Assembly: GCF_018128905.1 (NCBI RefSeq)
Contig: NZ_CP063808.1
Span: forward strand, 4,340,001 to 4,404,000
Reading direction: 5' to 3'
DNA: 64,000 bases
Origin: Streptomyces sp. A2-16
GTDB taxonomy: Bacteria > Actinomycetota > Actinomycetes > Streptomycetales > Streptomycetaceae
The notes below the pieces were generated by a model that ran no database searches, was not told the origin of the DNA, and saw nothing but the letters and a program-made list of their open reading frames with translations. A program made the translations under genes and the position numbers. Shown in pieces: positions 1 to 8,058 of this stretch (its first letter is position 1; each line of letters begins with the position of its first letter).

Positions 1-506
1 GCGACCCGGACGTCGGCCCGCTCGTCGCCGCACGGCAGCGGGACCGGGTCCTCGGCTATCTGGACCTGGCGCGGCAGGAGGGCGCGGTGGCACGGTCCGG
101 GGGAGGCGCTCCCTCGGACCCCGGCCTGGCCGACGGCTACTACGTCCAGCCGACGGTCCTCACCGGGCTCGACAACCAGGCTCGTTGCGCCCGGGAGGAG
201 ATCTTCGGCCCGGTGATCACGGTCATCGAGTTCGACGACACGGCCGAGGCACTGGAGATCGCCAACGACAGTCCGTACGGCCTGGCCTCCTATGTGTGGA
301 CCCGTGACATCGACAAGGCGATGCGCATGGCCGAGGGCATCCGGGCCGGCCAGGTCTACGTCAACGCCACCGGCGTCGGCACCGGCGTCGAGCTGCCGTT
401 CGGCGGCTACAAGCACAGCGGCTGGGGCCGGGAGAAGGGCCTCGAAGGCCTCGCCAGCTACCTGCAGACCAAGAACGTCTGCATCGGATTCGGAAACCGG
501 TCATGA
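1..506 (+). CDS. Aldehyde dehydrogenase, C-terminal part (5' end outside window)
   Basis: The reading frame is open from the first bases of the window and ends in TGA at 504-506. It encodes the last ~168 residues of an NAD(P)-dependent aldehyde dehydrogenase, which oxidises an aldehyde to its acid. Visible family marks are EEIFGPVI, the SPYGLASYVWT segment and the C-terminal FGGYKHSGWGRE block. The catalytic cysteine normally lies just upstream, so it is outside the window. The stop overlaps the next start (ATGA), indicating translational coupling with the aldo/keto reductase. The substrate cannot be told from this part. Confidence 0.9.
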   Translation, partial: DPDVGPLVAARQRDRVLGYLDLARQEGAVARSGGGAPSDPGLADGYYVQPTVLTGLDNQARCAREEIFGPVITVIEFDDTAEALEIANDSPYGLASYVWTRDIDKAMRMAEGIRAGQVYVNATGVGTGVELPFGGYKHSGWGREKGLEGLASYLQTKNVCIGFGNRS

Positions 507-1441
507 GATACCGCACGCTCGGTGAGCGCGGCCCGACCGTCTCCGTGGTCGGCGTGGGCGGCAACAACTTCGGTGCCCGCCTCGACGAGGACGGCACCAA
601 GGCCGTCGTCCACGCCGCCCTCGACGCGGGGATCACCCTGTTCGACACCGCCGACATGTACGGCGGGGGCGGAGAGCGGGGCGGCGCGCGCGGCGACGGC
701 GAACGGCTGCTCGGTGCCGCCCTCAAGGGCAGGCGCGACGAGGTGGTGCTGGCCACCAAGTTCGGCATGGAGATGAGCCAGGACGCCGACCTGTACGGCC
801 CGCGCGGAGCCCGTGGCTACATCAGGTACGCCGTCGAGGCATCGCTGACCCGGCTCGGCACCGACCGGATCGACCTGTACCAGTACCACGAGCCGGACGG
901 CGTCACGCCCCTGGAGGAGACGGTCGCGGCGCTGCGGGAGCTGGTCGACGAGGGCAAGGTCAGGTACATCGGCTGCTCCAACCTCCCGGCCGGGCACCTC
1001 ACCGACGCCTTCGTCTCCACCCAGGCCCGCTACCACCTGCTGGACCGCGAGGTGGAGCGGGAACTCGTCCCGGCGTGCCTGCGCCACGGCGTCGGCCTGC
1101 TGCCGTACTACCCGCTGGCCAACGGCCTGCTCAGCGGCAAGTACCGGCGCGGTGAGCGCCCTCCACCCGGAAGCCGGCTGTCCTGGCGACAGGGCTGGCT
1201 CACCGACGCGGCCCTCGACCGTGCCGAGGCACTCACCGAGTACGCCGTCGCCCGCGGCCTGACCCTCCTCCAGGTCGCGGTCGGCGCACTGGCGGCCCTG
1301 CCCGCCGTCGGCTCCGTCATCTGCGGCGCCATGACACCCGACCAGGTCACCGCCAACGCGGCGGCGGCCGACTGGATCCCGGGTGCGGCCGACCTGGCCG
1401 CCCTGGACGCGCTCGTCGCCCCCGGCGAACGCGTCGTCTGA
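503..1441 (+). CDS. Aldo/keto reductase
   Basis: A 312-residue NADPH-dependent aldo/keto reductase with a TIM-barrel fold. The catalytic tetrad is visible: Asp48 and Tyr53 in FDTADMY, Lys86 in ATKFG, and His129 in YQYHEPD. The length matches the D-threo-aldose/L-glyceraldehyde reductase branch. It begins inside the ATGA overlap with the upstream aldehyde dehydrogenase, so both are probably translated from one mRNA and act on the same aldehyde or alcohol intermediate. The substrate is not known; the pairing with a dehydrogenase, a HAD hydrolase and an amine oxidase suggests a small catabolic operon. Confidence 0.88.
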   Translation: MRYRTLGERGPTVSVVGVGGNNFGARLDEDGTKAVVHAALDAGITLFDTADMYGGGGERGGARGDGERLLGAALKGRRDEVVLATKFGMEMSQDADLYGPRGARGYIRYAVEASLTRLGTDRIDLYQYHEPDGVTPLEETVAALRELVDEGKVRYIGCSNLPAGHLTDAFVSTQARYHLLDREVERELVPACLRHGVGLLPYYPLANGLLSGKYRRGERPPPGSRLSWRQGWLTDAALDRAEALTEYAVARGLTLLQVAVGALAALPAVGSVICGAMTPDQVTANAAAADWIPGAADLAALDALVAPGERVV

Positions 1442-1486
1442 AGTCCCCACCCAATCCAAAAACCCGCGAGACCGAGGCTGCACACC

Positions 1487-2152
1487 ATGCGAGAGATCGT
1501 CACCTTCGACGCCTATGCGACCCTGATCAACTTCGAGCTCGGCCCGACGACCCTGAAGGTCCTCGAGGACCGGCTGGACCTGGACAACCTGGACGTCGAC
1601 GAGTTCCTCGACGACTTCCGCGTCATGCGCTTCCAGGCCGTCCTGGAGGCCTACCGCCCGTACCACGAGATCCTGCACTCCAGCCTGCGCAACGCCATGC
1701 GCCTGCACGGCCTGGAGTACCGGGAGTCCGACGGCGACGCCCTGGTCGAGGCCGTCCCCACCTTCGGTCCCTTCCCGGAGGTCCCGGACGCGCTGCGCGC
1801 CCTGAAGACCCGGTACGAGATCGCCATCATCTCCAACACCGACGACAACCTGATCGCGCGGAACGTGGAGAACATCGGCGTCGAGTTCGACCACGTCATC
1901 ACCGCCCAGCAGGCCGGCGCCTACAAGCCGGACCGCCAGACCTTCGAGTACGCCTTCAAGACCATGGGCGTCGAGCCGTCCCAGGTCATCCACACCGCCC
2001 AGGGCTGGGAGTACGACCACATCCCGACCCGCGACCTCGGCCTGAAGCGCCGTGTGTGGATCAACCGTTACGGCCGCCCCGGCAGCGCCGACTACCAGCC
2101 CTACGACGAGCTGCCCGACCTGTCGGGCCTGCCGAAGCTGCTCGGCTGCTGA
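1487..2152 (+). CDS. HAD hydrolase of the L-2-haloacid dehalogenase type
   Basis: A 221-residue HAD-superfamily hydrolase. Motif I is FDAYATLI, with nucleophile Asp8 followed by Ala-Tyr, as in type II haloacid dehalogenases (FDAYGT) rather than the DxD of phosphatases. Motif II is SNTDD and motif III contains the lysine of GAYKPD. Family members hydrolyse C-halogen bonds or act on small phosphorylated or other substrates. It sits 45 bp after the aldo/keto reductase and 50 bp before the FAD oxidase, in the same direction, which suggests one operon. True dehalogenase activity is only an inference. Confidence 0.82.
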   Translation: MREIVTFDAYATLINFELGPTTLKVLEDRLDLDNLDVDEFLDDFRVMRFQAVLEAYRPYHEILHSSLRNAMRLHGLEYRESDGDALVEAVPTFGPFPEVPDALRALKTRYEIAIISNTDDNLIARNVENIGVEFDHVITAQQAGAYKPDRQTFEYAFKTMGVEPSQVIHTAQGWEYDHIPTRDLGLKRRVWINRYGRPGSADYQPYDELPDLSGLPKLLGC

Positions 2153-2202
2153 CCTTCGGCGCACCGGCGACACAGGACCGAGAAAGACAGAGGACGCACG
2201 CC

Positions 2203-3486
2203 ATGAAGCAGATCCCCTACTGGCTGGACACCGCTCCCGCCCTGCCCGACCGTTCCCAGAAGGACCTGCCCGACGAGGCGGACGTGGTGGTGATCGGCGG
2301 CGGCCTCACCGGGCTGTCCACCGCCTACCACGCCGCCCGCAAGGGCGCCCGGGTCGTCCTCGTCGAGAAGGACAAGGTCGGCTCGGGTGCCTCCGGGCGC
2401 AACGGCAGCATGTGCACCCAGGGCATCACCATCAGCCCCGCCGAGGCCCGCAAGCGCTACGGGCAGGAGCGGGCCCGTGAGCTCTACGACGCCTTCCGCG
2501 AAGCGGTCGACGTCGTCGAGAACCTCACGGTCCAGGAGCAGATCGACTGCGACTTCAACCGCTCGGGGCGACTCGGCCTGGTCTGCAAGCCCGGGCACTT
2601 CGACGGCCTGCGGGCCAAGCAGCGCGACCTGGCCGACAACTTCGGCCACGAGACGGTCGTCCTGAGCAAGAGCGAGCTCCGTGCCGAGATCGGCACGGAC
2701 TACTACCACGGCGCCCTGCTCGACCCGCTCAGCGCGGGCCTGCACGTGGGCAAGTTCGTCGGCGGCCTGGCGGACGCCGCCGAGCGTGCCGGCGCCGAGA
2801 TCCACGAGCGCAACGCCGCCACCGGCCTCACCCGCCTCCCCGGCGGCGGCTTCGTGGTGGAGACCCTGCACGGCACCATTCGTGCCAAGCAGGTCATGGC
2901 GGCGACGGACGCCTACACCGACAAGGCGATGCCGTGGTTCCGGAAGCGGCTGATCAACGTCGGCAGCTTCATCATCGTCACCGAGCCGCTGGGGGAGGCC
3001 CGCGCCAAGGAGCTCATCCCCAACGGGCGCCTGCTGGTCGCCCACAAGAACGTCGGCCACTACGTCCGCCTCACTCCGGACAACCGCCTCGCCTTCGGCG
3101 GCCGGGCCCGCTTCGCCCCCTCCAACCCGGCCTCCGACATCAAGAGCGGCGACATCCTCAAGCGGGAGATGACCGAGATCTTCCCGCAGCTGGCGGGTGT
3201 GCGCATCGACTACGTGTGGGGCGGCATGGTCGGTTTCTCCTGGGACCGCATTCCGCACGCGGGCGAGGTCAACGGCCTCTACTACTCCATGGGTTACTGC
3301 GGACACGGCGTCCAGATGGCCACGTACATGGGCCGCGCGGTCGCCGAGATGATGGACGGCAAGCCCGAGGCCAACCCGATGCGCGGCTTCGGGTTTCCGA
3401 AGGTGCCCGTCCCCTTCTACAACGGCACCGCCTGGTTCCTGCCGTTCGGCGGCGCCTACTACAAGGCGAAGGACAAGCTGCTCTGA
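2203..3486 (+). CDS. DAO-family FAD-dependent amine oxidoreductase
   Basis: A 427-residue D-amino-acid-oxidase-fold flavoprotein. Near residue 30 is the dinucleotide-binding GGGLTGLSTA motif, followed by the acidic residue ending beta-2 (LVEKDK) and the SGASGRNGS segment of gamma-glutamylputrescine oxidase-like enzymes. The C-terminal GYCGHGVQMA closes the FAD site. I chose the ATG at 2203 because the dinucleotide fold then starts at a normal distance; the frame stays open upstream but that part overlaps the HAD gene. It probably oxidises an amine or N-alkyl amino acid to an aldehyde, which the neighbouring aldehyde dehydrogenase could take. Confidence 0.83.
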   Translation: MKQIPYWLDTAPALPDRSQKDLPDEADVVVIGGGLTGLSTAYHAARKGARVVLVEKDKVGSGASGRNGSMCTQGITISPAEARKRYGQERARELYDAFREAVDVVENLTVQEQIDCDFNRSGRLGLVCKPGHFDGLRAKQRDLADNFGHETVVLSKSELRAEIGTDYYHGALLDPLSAGLHVGKFVGGLADAAERAGAEIHERNAATGLTRLPGGGFVVETLHGTIRAKQVMAATDAYTDKAMPWFRKRLINVGSFIIVTEPLGEARAKELIPNGRLLVAHKNVGHYVRLTPDNRLAFGGRARFAPSNPASDIKSGDILKREMTEIFPQLAGVRIDYVWGGMVGFSWDRIPHAGEVNGLYYSMGYCGHGVQMATYMGRAVAEMMDGKPEANPMRGFGFPKVPVPFYNGTAWFLPFGGAYYKAKDKLL

Positions 3487-3555
3487 TCCGACGCCGCCGG
3501 TGACGCCGGGGGGACTTTCCGCGAAGCGGTCGTGGAGGGCCCCCGCGGCGTCGGA
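3487..3555. terminator. Long inverted repeat after the amine oxidase gene
   Basis: TCCGACGCCGC (3487-3497) pairs perfectly with GCGGCGTCGGA (3545-3555). The interior contains further G-run/C-run pairing, and GGAGCGCTACGGCTCC follows as a second small hairpin. There is no U-tract. It lies between the oxidase stop and the aspartase start, so it could be a GC-type terminator or an attenuating mRNA structure separating two transcripts. Confidence 0.5.
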
Positions 3556-3632
3556 GCGCTACGGCTCCGCGGCCCCACCTCACCTCACCCCTGCTCCCCG
3601 CCCGAACCCCTCGAGACAAGGCCCGCACTCCC

Positions 3633-5048
3633 ATGACCGCCGCCGTAGCCACCCGCAGCGAGCACGACCTTCTCGGTGACCGTGACGTCCCCGCCGAGGC
3701 GTACTGGGGCATTCACACCCTGCGTGCCATGGAGAACTTCCCGATCACGGGTACGCCGATCTCCGCCTACCCGCACCTGATCGACGCGCTGGCCGCCGTG
3801 AAGGAGGCCGCCGCCCGCGCCAACGAGGAACTCGGTCTGCTCGCCCCCGAGAAGGCCGCCGTGATCATCGAGGCGTGCCGGGAGATCCGGGACGGCAAGC
3901 TGCACGACCAGTTCGTGGTCGACGTGATCCAGGGCGGGGCCGGCACCTCGACCAACATGAACGCCAACGAGGTCGTCGCGAACCGCGCGTTGGAGCTGCT
4001 GGGCCACGAGAAGGGCCAGTACGCGCACCTCCACCCCAACGAGGACGTCAACCTCGGCCAGTCCACGAACGACGTCTACCCCACCGCCATCAAGACAGCG
4101 ACGATCTTCGCGGTGCGGGAACTGCTCAAGGCGATGGCGGTCCTCCAGGACTCCTTCGCGGCCAAGGCAGTGGAGTTCCGCGGTGTGCTGAAAATGGGCC
4201 GCACTCAGCTCCAGGACGCCGTGCCGATGACATTGGGCCAGGAGTTCTCGACGTTCGCGGTGATGCTGGACGAGGACCGCAGCCGCCTCGCCGAGGCCGT
4301 CGAGCTGATCCACGAGATCAACCTCGGTGCCACCGCGATCGGTACCGGTCTCAACGCTCCAGCCGGGTACGCCGACTCGGCGCGCCGTCACCTCGCCGAG
4401 ATCACCGGACTGCCGCTGATCACCGCCGCCAACCTCGTCGAGGCCACCCAGGACTGCGGCGCCTTCGTCCAGATGTCGGGCGTGCTCAAGCGGATCGCCG
4501 TGAAGCTGTCGAAGAGCTGCAACGACCTGCGGCTGCTGTCGTCGGGGCCGCGCGCGGGCCTGGGCGAGATCAACCTGCCGCCCGTGCAGGCCGGCTCGTC
4601 GATCATGCCCGGCAAGGTCAACCCGGTGATCCCCGAGGTCGTCAACCAGATCGCCTTCGAGGTGATCGGCAACGACGTCACCATCACCATGGCCGCCGAG
4701 GCCGGACAGCTCCAGCTCAACGCCTTCGAACCGATCATCCTGCACTCCCTGTCGGAGTCCCTCACCCATCTCCGCGCGGGCTGCCTCACCCTGGCCGAGC
4801 GCTGCGTCGACGGCATCACCGCCAATGAGGACGAACTCCGCGCGGCGGTCGAGAACTCCATCGGCCTGGTCACCGCGTTGAACCCGTACATCGGGTACAC
4901 GGCCGCCACCGACATCGCCAAGGAAGCCCTCGCCACCGGCCGGGGCGTGGCCGAACTCGTCCAGGAGAAGGGCCTGTTGCCCGCCGAGACCCTTGCCGAA
5001 CTGCTGCGGCCCGAGATCCTGGCAGGCGGCGCCCAGCTGCCGGCCTGA
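3633..5048 (+). CDS. aspA: Aspartate ammonia-lyase (aspartase)
   Basis: A 471-residue fumarase/aspartase superfamily enzyme that converts L-aspartate to fumarate and ammonia in the cytoplasm. The superfamily signature GSSIMPGKVNP lies near residues 320-330, in the flexible loop carrying the catalytic serine. GTSTNMNANEV and GQSTNDVYPTA are the other two conserved blocks. The length and the EAYWGIHTLRAMENF start fit aspartase better than fumarase C. The ATG at 3633 is preceded by a modest purine stretch. Located after an amine-oxidising operon, it may pass amino-group nitrogen and carbon into the TCA cycle. Confidence 0.9.
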   Translation: MTAAVATRSEHDLLGDRDVPAEAYWGIHTLRAMENFPITGTPISAYPHLIDALAAVKEAAARANEELGLLAPEKAAVIIEACREIRDGKLHDQFVVDVIQGGAGTSTNMNANEVVANRALELLGHEKGQYAHLHPNEDVNLGQSTNDVYPTAIKTATIFAVRELLKAMAVLQDSFAAKAVEFRGVLKMGRTQLQDAVPMTLGQEFSTFAVMLDEDRSRLAEAVELIHEINLGATAIGTGLNAPAGYADSARRHLAEITGLPLITAANLVEATQDCGAFVQMSGVLKRIAVKLSKSCNDLRLLSSGPRAGLGEINLPPVQAGSSIMPGKVNPVIPEVVNQIAFEVIGNDVTITMAAEAGQLQLNAFEPIILHSLSESLTHLRAGCLTLAERCVDGITANEDELRAAVENSIGLVTALNPYIGYTAATDIAKEALATGRGVAELVQEKGLLPAETLAELLRPEILAGGAQLPA

Positions 5049-5079
5049 CGGGGTCGGCCAGACGGTCGCCTACCGCTTC

Positions 5080-5350
5080 CGTCGCGGGGGCGCCAGCCTC
5101 CTGCTACCCGAGCGGCCGGCACCCCCCGGCATCTTCATCAACCACCTAGTCGCGGTGGGAGAACGCCGGTCGCTCGACGAAGGCATGTTCGTCGGCGGCG
5201 TCGACACCGAGGGGAGCCCGCCGGCACAGGAGGAGCGCCGATGAGCACGCGCATCAGCATGGGGCCCACACTCGGGCCCGGCACCGTCCAACCCGACCTG
5301 ATCAACGCCGGCGAGCAGCCGGTAACCGCGCTGCCGCGCTCGGCGTCTGC
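5080..5350 (+). pseudogene. Relic of a two-subunit 3-oxoacid CoA-transferase (pcaIJ-like)
   Basis: No intact gene lies between the aspartase and the XRE regulator, but two fragments resemble a CoA-transferase pair. The first, ending at 5244, contains PGIFINHLVAVG, like the PGIFV-x-RVV tail of subunit A. The second starts at 5241 with an ATGA overlap, the usual coupling of these subunits, and contains VQPDLINAGEQPVTALP, close to the PDLINAGK-x-VT-x-LP block of subunit B. Most of both subunits is missing. The identification rests on short motifs. If right, this is a relic of a 3-oxoadipate or similar CoA-transferase. Confidence 0.42.
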
Positions 5351-5379
5351 TTGCTGGACGAATCCGGTCGGCCCGATCG

Positions 5380-6258
5380 TCACGGCGTGGAGAACAGTCC
5401 GGGCTCCGGAGGCGTGGGGCCGTCGGCGCGGACGCCGTTGGTGACCCGTAGGAACTCCAGCTTTTCCGCGTCGGTGGAACCCGCGGCCACCGTGTAGACG
5501 ACGAGGCGGAGGTCGCAGCCCGGGACGGTGAGCACGTCGCAGTCGCATGTCACCTCGCCCACCTGGGGGTGTACGACGGTCTTGCGGGCCGAGACGTGCG
5601 GGCCGACCTTGCCCTCGTCCCACAGGCGGGCGAACTGGGCGCTGGTGGACCGCAGTTCGTCCACGAGGTTGTTCAGACCGCGGTCGCGGGGGTAGTCGAC
5701 GAGCGCTGTGCGCAGGTCGGCGACGAGGGCGGGCTTGAGGGCGTCGTCGGCCTGGAGCACTGGCCAGGCCGCGAGCCGGCTCGGGCCTGTGGCGAAGACC
5801 GCCCGTGCAAGGTTGCGCTCGTCGTGTGTCCGTGCGCTGGGGTCGCCTATCAGGACTGACCATGCGGGGGTCCAGGACAGCAAGGTCCAGTCGGCGCTGA
5901 ACACGCCCACCGGGAACTCACCGAGGCGGGCCAGCATCCGCTGGACCCCGGCCGGAACATGCGTGGAGACCGTTCCCTCCTGGGGAGGCAGAAGGCCGGC
6001 CAGCCGGTAGGCGTGATCGCGCTCCATGGGCTGCAGTTGGAGTGCCCTGGCCAGGCTCGCGACGACCTGTGCCGAAGGGCTTGTGGCGCGTCCTTGCTCA
6101 AGGCGGACCACGTAGTCGACCGACAGCCCGGCGAGTTCGGCCAGCTCCTCGCGGCGCAGCCCCACCGCACGTCGGCCGGGCCGTGAGGCCAGTCCGACAT
6201 CGGCGGGGGAGAGGCGGTCGCGCCAGCGGTGCAGTGCCGTGCCCAGGGTCTCGTCCAC
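5380..6258 (-). CDS. XRE-family regulator with MmyB-like ligand domain (copy 1)
   Basis: A 292-residue regulator. Residues ~25-85 form a helix-turn-helix of the XRE type (LRREELAELAGLSVDYVVRL), and the rest is the MmyB-like domain found in many actinobacterial regulators (LLSWTPAWSVLIGD, later CDCDVLTVPGCDLRLVVYT). In characterised relatives this domain binds a small hydrophobic ligand. The gene is divergent from an SDR 102 bp away, and the same arrangement occurs at 38.4-40.0 kb. Both gaps share an operator-like 19-mer. It most likely represses the SDR and itself. Confidence 0.88.
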   Translation of the reverse strand: MDETLGTALHRWRDRLSPADVGLASRPGRRAVGLRREELAELAGLSVDYVVRLEQGRATSPSAQVVASLARALQLQPMERDHAYRLAGLLPPQEGTVSTHVPAGVQRMLARLGEFPVGVFSADWTLLSWTPAWSVLIGDPSARTHDERNLARAVFATGPSRLAAWPVLQADDALKPALVADLRTALVDYPRDRGLNNLVDELRSTSAQFARLWDEGKVGPHVSARKTVVHPQVGEVTCDCDVLTVPGCDLRLVVYTVAAGSTDAEKLEFLRVTNGVRADGPTPPEPGLFSTP

Positions 6259-6288
6259 TCGGCCATTGTGTCCGCAAGGGAGCCGCTG

Positions 6289-6307
6289 TGCCTGGTACTG
6301 GCGGTCC
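6289..6307. promoter_or_regulatory. Putative operator of the XRE/SDR pair, copy 1
   Basis: TGCCTGGTACTGGCGGTCC lies between the divergent regulator and SDR genes. It matches TGCCTGGTACAGGCTGTCC at 39269-39287 in the paralogous intergenic region at 16 of 19 positions. The core GCCTG-GTA-CAGGC is a perfect inverted repeat in the second copy and imperfect here. Conservation between the two otherwise diverged spacers suggests the regulator binding site. Confidence 0.6.
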
Positions 6308-6360
6308 TACCGTCATGGAGGGCACTGGCTGGCCTCCCGCCACGGGCCGAGAGTGGACGC

Positions 6361-7056
6361 ATGACGACCACATTCATCACAGGTGCCAACAAGTCCCTCG
6401 GGTACGAGACCGCCCGCCGCTTGATCGAGGCCGGGCACACCGTCCTCATCGGCGCTCGTGATCCGGAGCGCGGCCAGGCGGCCGCCGACGCACTCGGCGC
6501 CCGTTTCGTCCAGATCGACGTGACCGACGACGCTTCGGTCGCCGCTGCCGCCACCCACATCGCCGCTCACGAGGGCGGCATCGACGTCCTGATCAACAAC
6601 GCAGGCGTTTTCGGGACGCACAGCCCCGCCGACCGGATCACAGCCGCCGATGCCGGCGAGGTGTTCGAAGTCAATGTCGTGGGGATCGTCCGCGTCACGC
6701 ACGCGTTCCTGCCGCTGCTGCGCAAGTCCGCGCACCCGGTCATCGTCAATGTGTCGAGCGGCATGGGGTCGTTCGCGGCCACCCACGACGCCGAGCGCAT
6801 CGAGTCGAAGAACCTCGCGCCGCTCTACACGGCGTCGAAGGCCGCGGTGACCATGCTGACCACGCAGTACGCGAAGTCCTGGCCGGATGTGAAAGTGAAC
6901 GCCGCCGACCCGGGCTACACCGCGACCGACTTCAACGGACACAGCGGCCCGCAGACCGTGACCGAGGGCACCGACGCGATCGTCGAACTTGCCACCATCG
7001 GTCCGGACGGGCCGACCGGAACCTTCCGCGACCGTCACGGTGAGATGGCGTGGTGA
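6361..7056 (+). CDS. Short-chain dehydrogenase/reductase (copy 1)
   Basis: A 231-residue classical SDR that reduces or oxidises a carbonyl/alcohol with NAD(P)H. Seen are TGANKSLGYE (cofactor loop), the Asp of QIDVTDD, NNAG, Ser in NVSSG and the catalytic YTASK. I chose the ATG at 6361, which places TGANK at residue 7 as in relatives; the frame is open further upstream but that part lacks SDR sequence. It is divergent from the XRE/MmyB regulator and probably controlled by it. The substrate is unknown; these pairs are common in Streptomyces. Confidence 0.88.
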   Translation: MTTTFITGANKSLGYETARRLIEAGHTVLIGARDPERGQAAADALGARFVQIDVTDDASVAAAATHIAAHEGGIDVLINNAGVFGTHSPADRITAADAGEVFEVNVVGIVRVTHAFLPLLRKSAHPVIVNVSSGMGSFAATHDAERIESKNLAPLYTASKAAVTMLTTQYAKSWPDVKVNAADPGYTATDFNGHSGPQTVTEGTDAIVELATIGPDGPTGTFRDRHGEMAW

Positions 7057-7178
7057 TCCACCACTGAATGCAGGGCGTGCCCGGCACGGACGAGGCCTCC
7101 GGAGTCACCGACTCATGCCGATATCCGTTACGCGGCCGGCTCCGGTCGGACGCGAGCGGTGCAGAGGGTGGTCGTGCT

Positions 7179-7217
7179 TTAGGCGAGGCCTGAGCCGATG
7201 ATGACGACGTTGCTTGT
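7179..7217 (-). pseudogene. N-terminal remnant of a thioredoxin-reductase-like gene (arsT-like)
   Basis: Directly downstream of the arsC stop, the same strand reads SATSNVVIIGSGLA and then TAA. This resembles the first residues of thioredoxin reductase (NVIIIGSGPAG). Actinobacterial arsC genes are often followed by such a gene, with an overlapping start. Here the expected start is CTG and nothing of the family follows, so only about 13 codons remain. Inference from a short motif. Confidence 0.4.
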
Positions 7218-7222
7218 CGCGC

Positions 7223-7645
7223 TCAGGCCGTCGCTTCCGGCTTCGCCGGAGTGATCTCGGCGATCAGGTTCTCGACCAGGGTCTTGATCTCGTCGCGGAT
7301 CGGCCGGACGGCTTCCACGCCCTGTCCGGCCGGGTCGTCGAGCTTCCAGTCGAGGTAGCGCTTGCCGGGGAAGACGGGGCAGGTGTCGCCGCAGCCCATG
7401 GTGATGCAGACGTCGGACTCCTTCACCGCGTCGACGGTGAGGATCTTCGGGACTTCGGCGGAGATGTCGATACCGACTTCGGCCATCGCGGCGACGGCGG
7501 CCGGGTTGACCTGCTTGCCCGGGTCGGAGCCGGCGGAGCGGACCTCGACGCGGTCCCCGGCGAGGTGGGTCAGCCAGGCGGCTGCCATCTGGGAACGGCC
7601 GGCGTTGTGCACGCAGACGAAGAGCACGGAGGGCTTGTCGGACAT
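7223..7645 (-). CDS. arsC: Arsenate reductase, low-molecular-weight phosphatase fold
   Basis: A 140-residue cytoplasmic enzyme reducing arsenate to arsenite. The phosphate-binding CX5R loop is Cys11-Arg17 (VCVHNAGRS). Downstream cysteines 80, 85 and 89 lie in ITMGCGDTCPVF, matching the redox relay of thioredoxin-coupled ArsC, and DPAG contributes the catalytic Asp. I chose the ATG at 7645, which has a purine-rich AGAGAGA site, over an in-frame start at 7696. It is divergent from arsR, and its 3' end abuts a thioredoxin-reductase remnant. Confidence 0.93.
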   Translation of the reverse strand: MSDKPSVLFVCVHNAGRSQMAAAWLTHLAGDRVEVRSAGSDPGKQVNPAAVAAMAEVGIDISAEVPKILTVDAVKESDVCITMGCGDTCPVFPGKRYLDWKLDDPAGQGVEAVRPIRDEIKTLVENLIAEITPAKPEATA

Positions 7646-7699
7646 CAGAGGTCTCTCTTGTCTCGCATCTGTACCGGCGTATGGGCGTACGGGCACGAC

Positions 7700-7762
7700 G
7701 TATCAGCATCCGGTGGTGTCAGTCACCGCTGATGTGACAGTATCAGCGCATGCTGACGTCAG
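7700..7762. promoter_or_regulatory. arsC/arsR divergent promoter region with repeated TCAGC elements
   Basis: The spacer between arsC and arsR holds the direct repeat GTATCAGC (7700-7707 and 7740-7747). The inverted repeat TCAGC-GCAT-GCTGA (7743-7756) spans the arsR start, and TCAGT-CGAC-ACTGA follows at its right. Clustered TCAG/CTGA half-sites around the start codon fit an ArsR-type autorepressor operator. The exact footprint is not visible. Confidence 0.45.
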
Positions 7763-8058
7763 TCGACACTGATCTGATCCGGGTTCTGGCCGACCCGCTC
7801 AGGCTCCGGATCGTGACCCTGCTCGCCCAGGAGACGCTGTGCACCACCCATCTCGTGGAGGAGACCGGTGCCCGGCAGACCAACCTCTCCAACCACCTGA
7901 AGGTGCTGCGCGAGGCCGGGGTCGTGGAGACGGAGCCGTGCGGCCGGTACACGTACTACAAGCTGTGCCCGGACGTCATCGCCCGGCTCGCGGGTCAGTT
8001 CGCCGACCTGGCCGAGTCCGCTCGCGCTGCCACAAAGAACAAGAGGGCCTGCCCGTGA
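7750..8058 (+). CDS. arsR: ArsR-family arsenic-responsive repressor (first copy)
   Basis: A 102-residue winged-helix metalloregulator. The recognition helix lies in ARQTNLSNHLKVLREAG, and the wing in GRYTYYKL. The classical ELCVCDL metal site is replaced by ETLCTTHL with a single Cys; further cysteines are in EPCGRY, KLCPD and the C-terminal RACP. The arsenite-binding geometry is therefore probably non-canonical. It is divergent from arsC and overlaps the aquaporin-like gene by GTGA, so it should repress both directions until arsenite enters. Confidence 0.9.
   Translation: MLTSVDTDLIRVLADPLRLRIVTLLAQETLCTTHLVEETGARQTNLSNHLKVLREAGVVETEPCGRYTYYKLCPDVIARLAGQFADLAESARAATKNKRACP

Noticed and set aside
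458..2173. Long minus-strand open frame opposite the aldo/keto reductase and HAD genes
   Set aside because: It is Val/Gly/Arg-rich antisense typical of high-GC coding DNA, shows no domain, and overlaps well-supported genes.
2101..3306. 401-codon minus-strand frame
   Set aside because: Mirror of the DAO oxidase gene; no family sequence and low-complexity Val/Ala/Asp composition.
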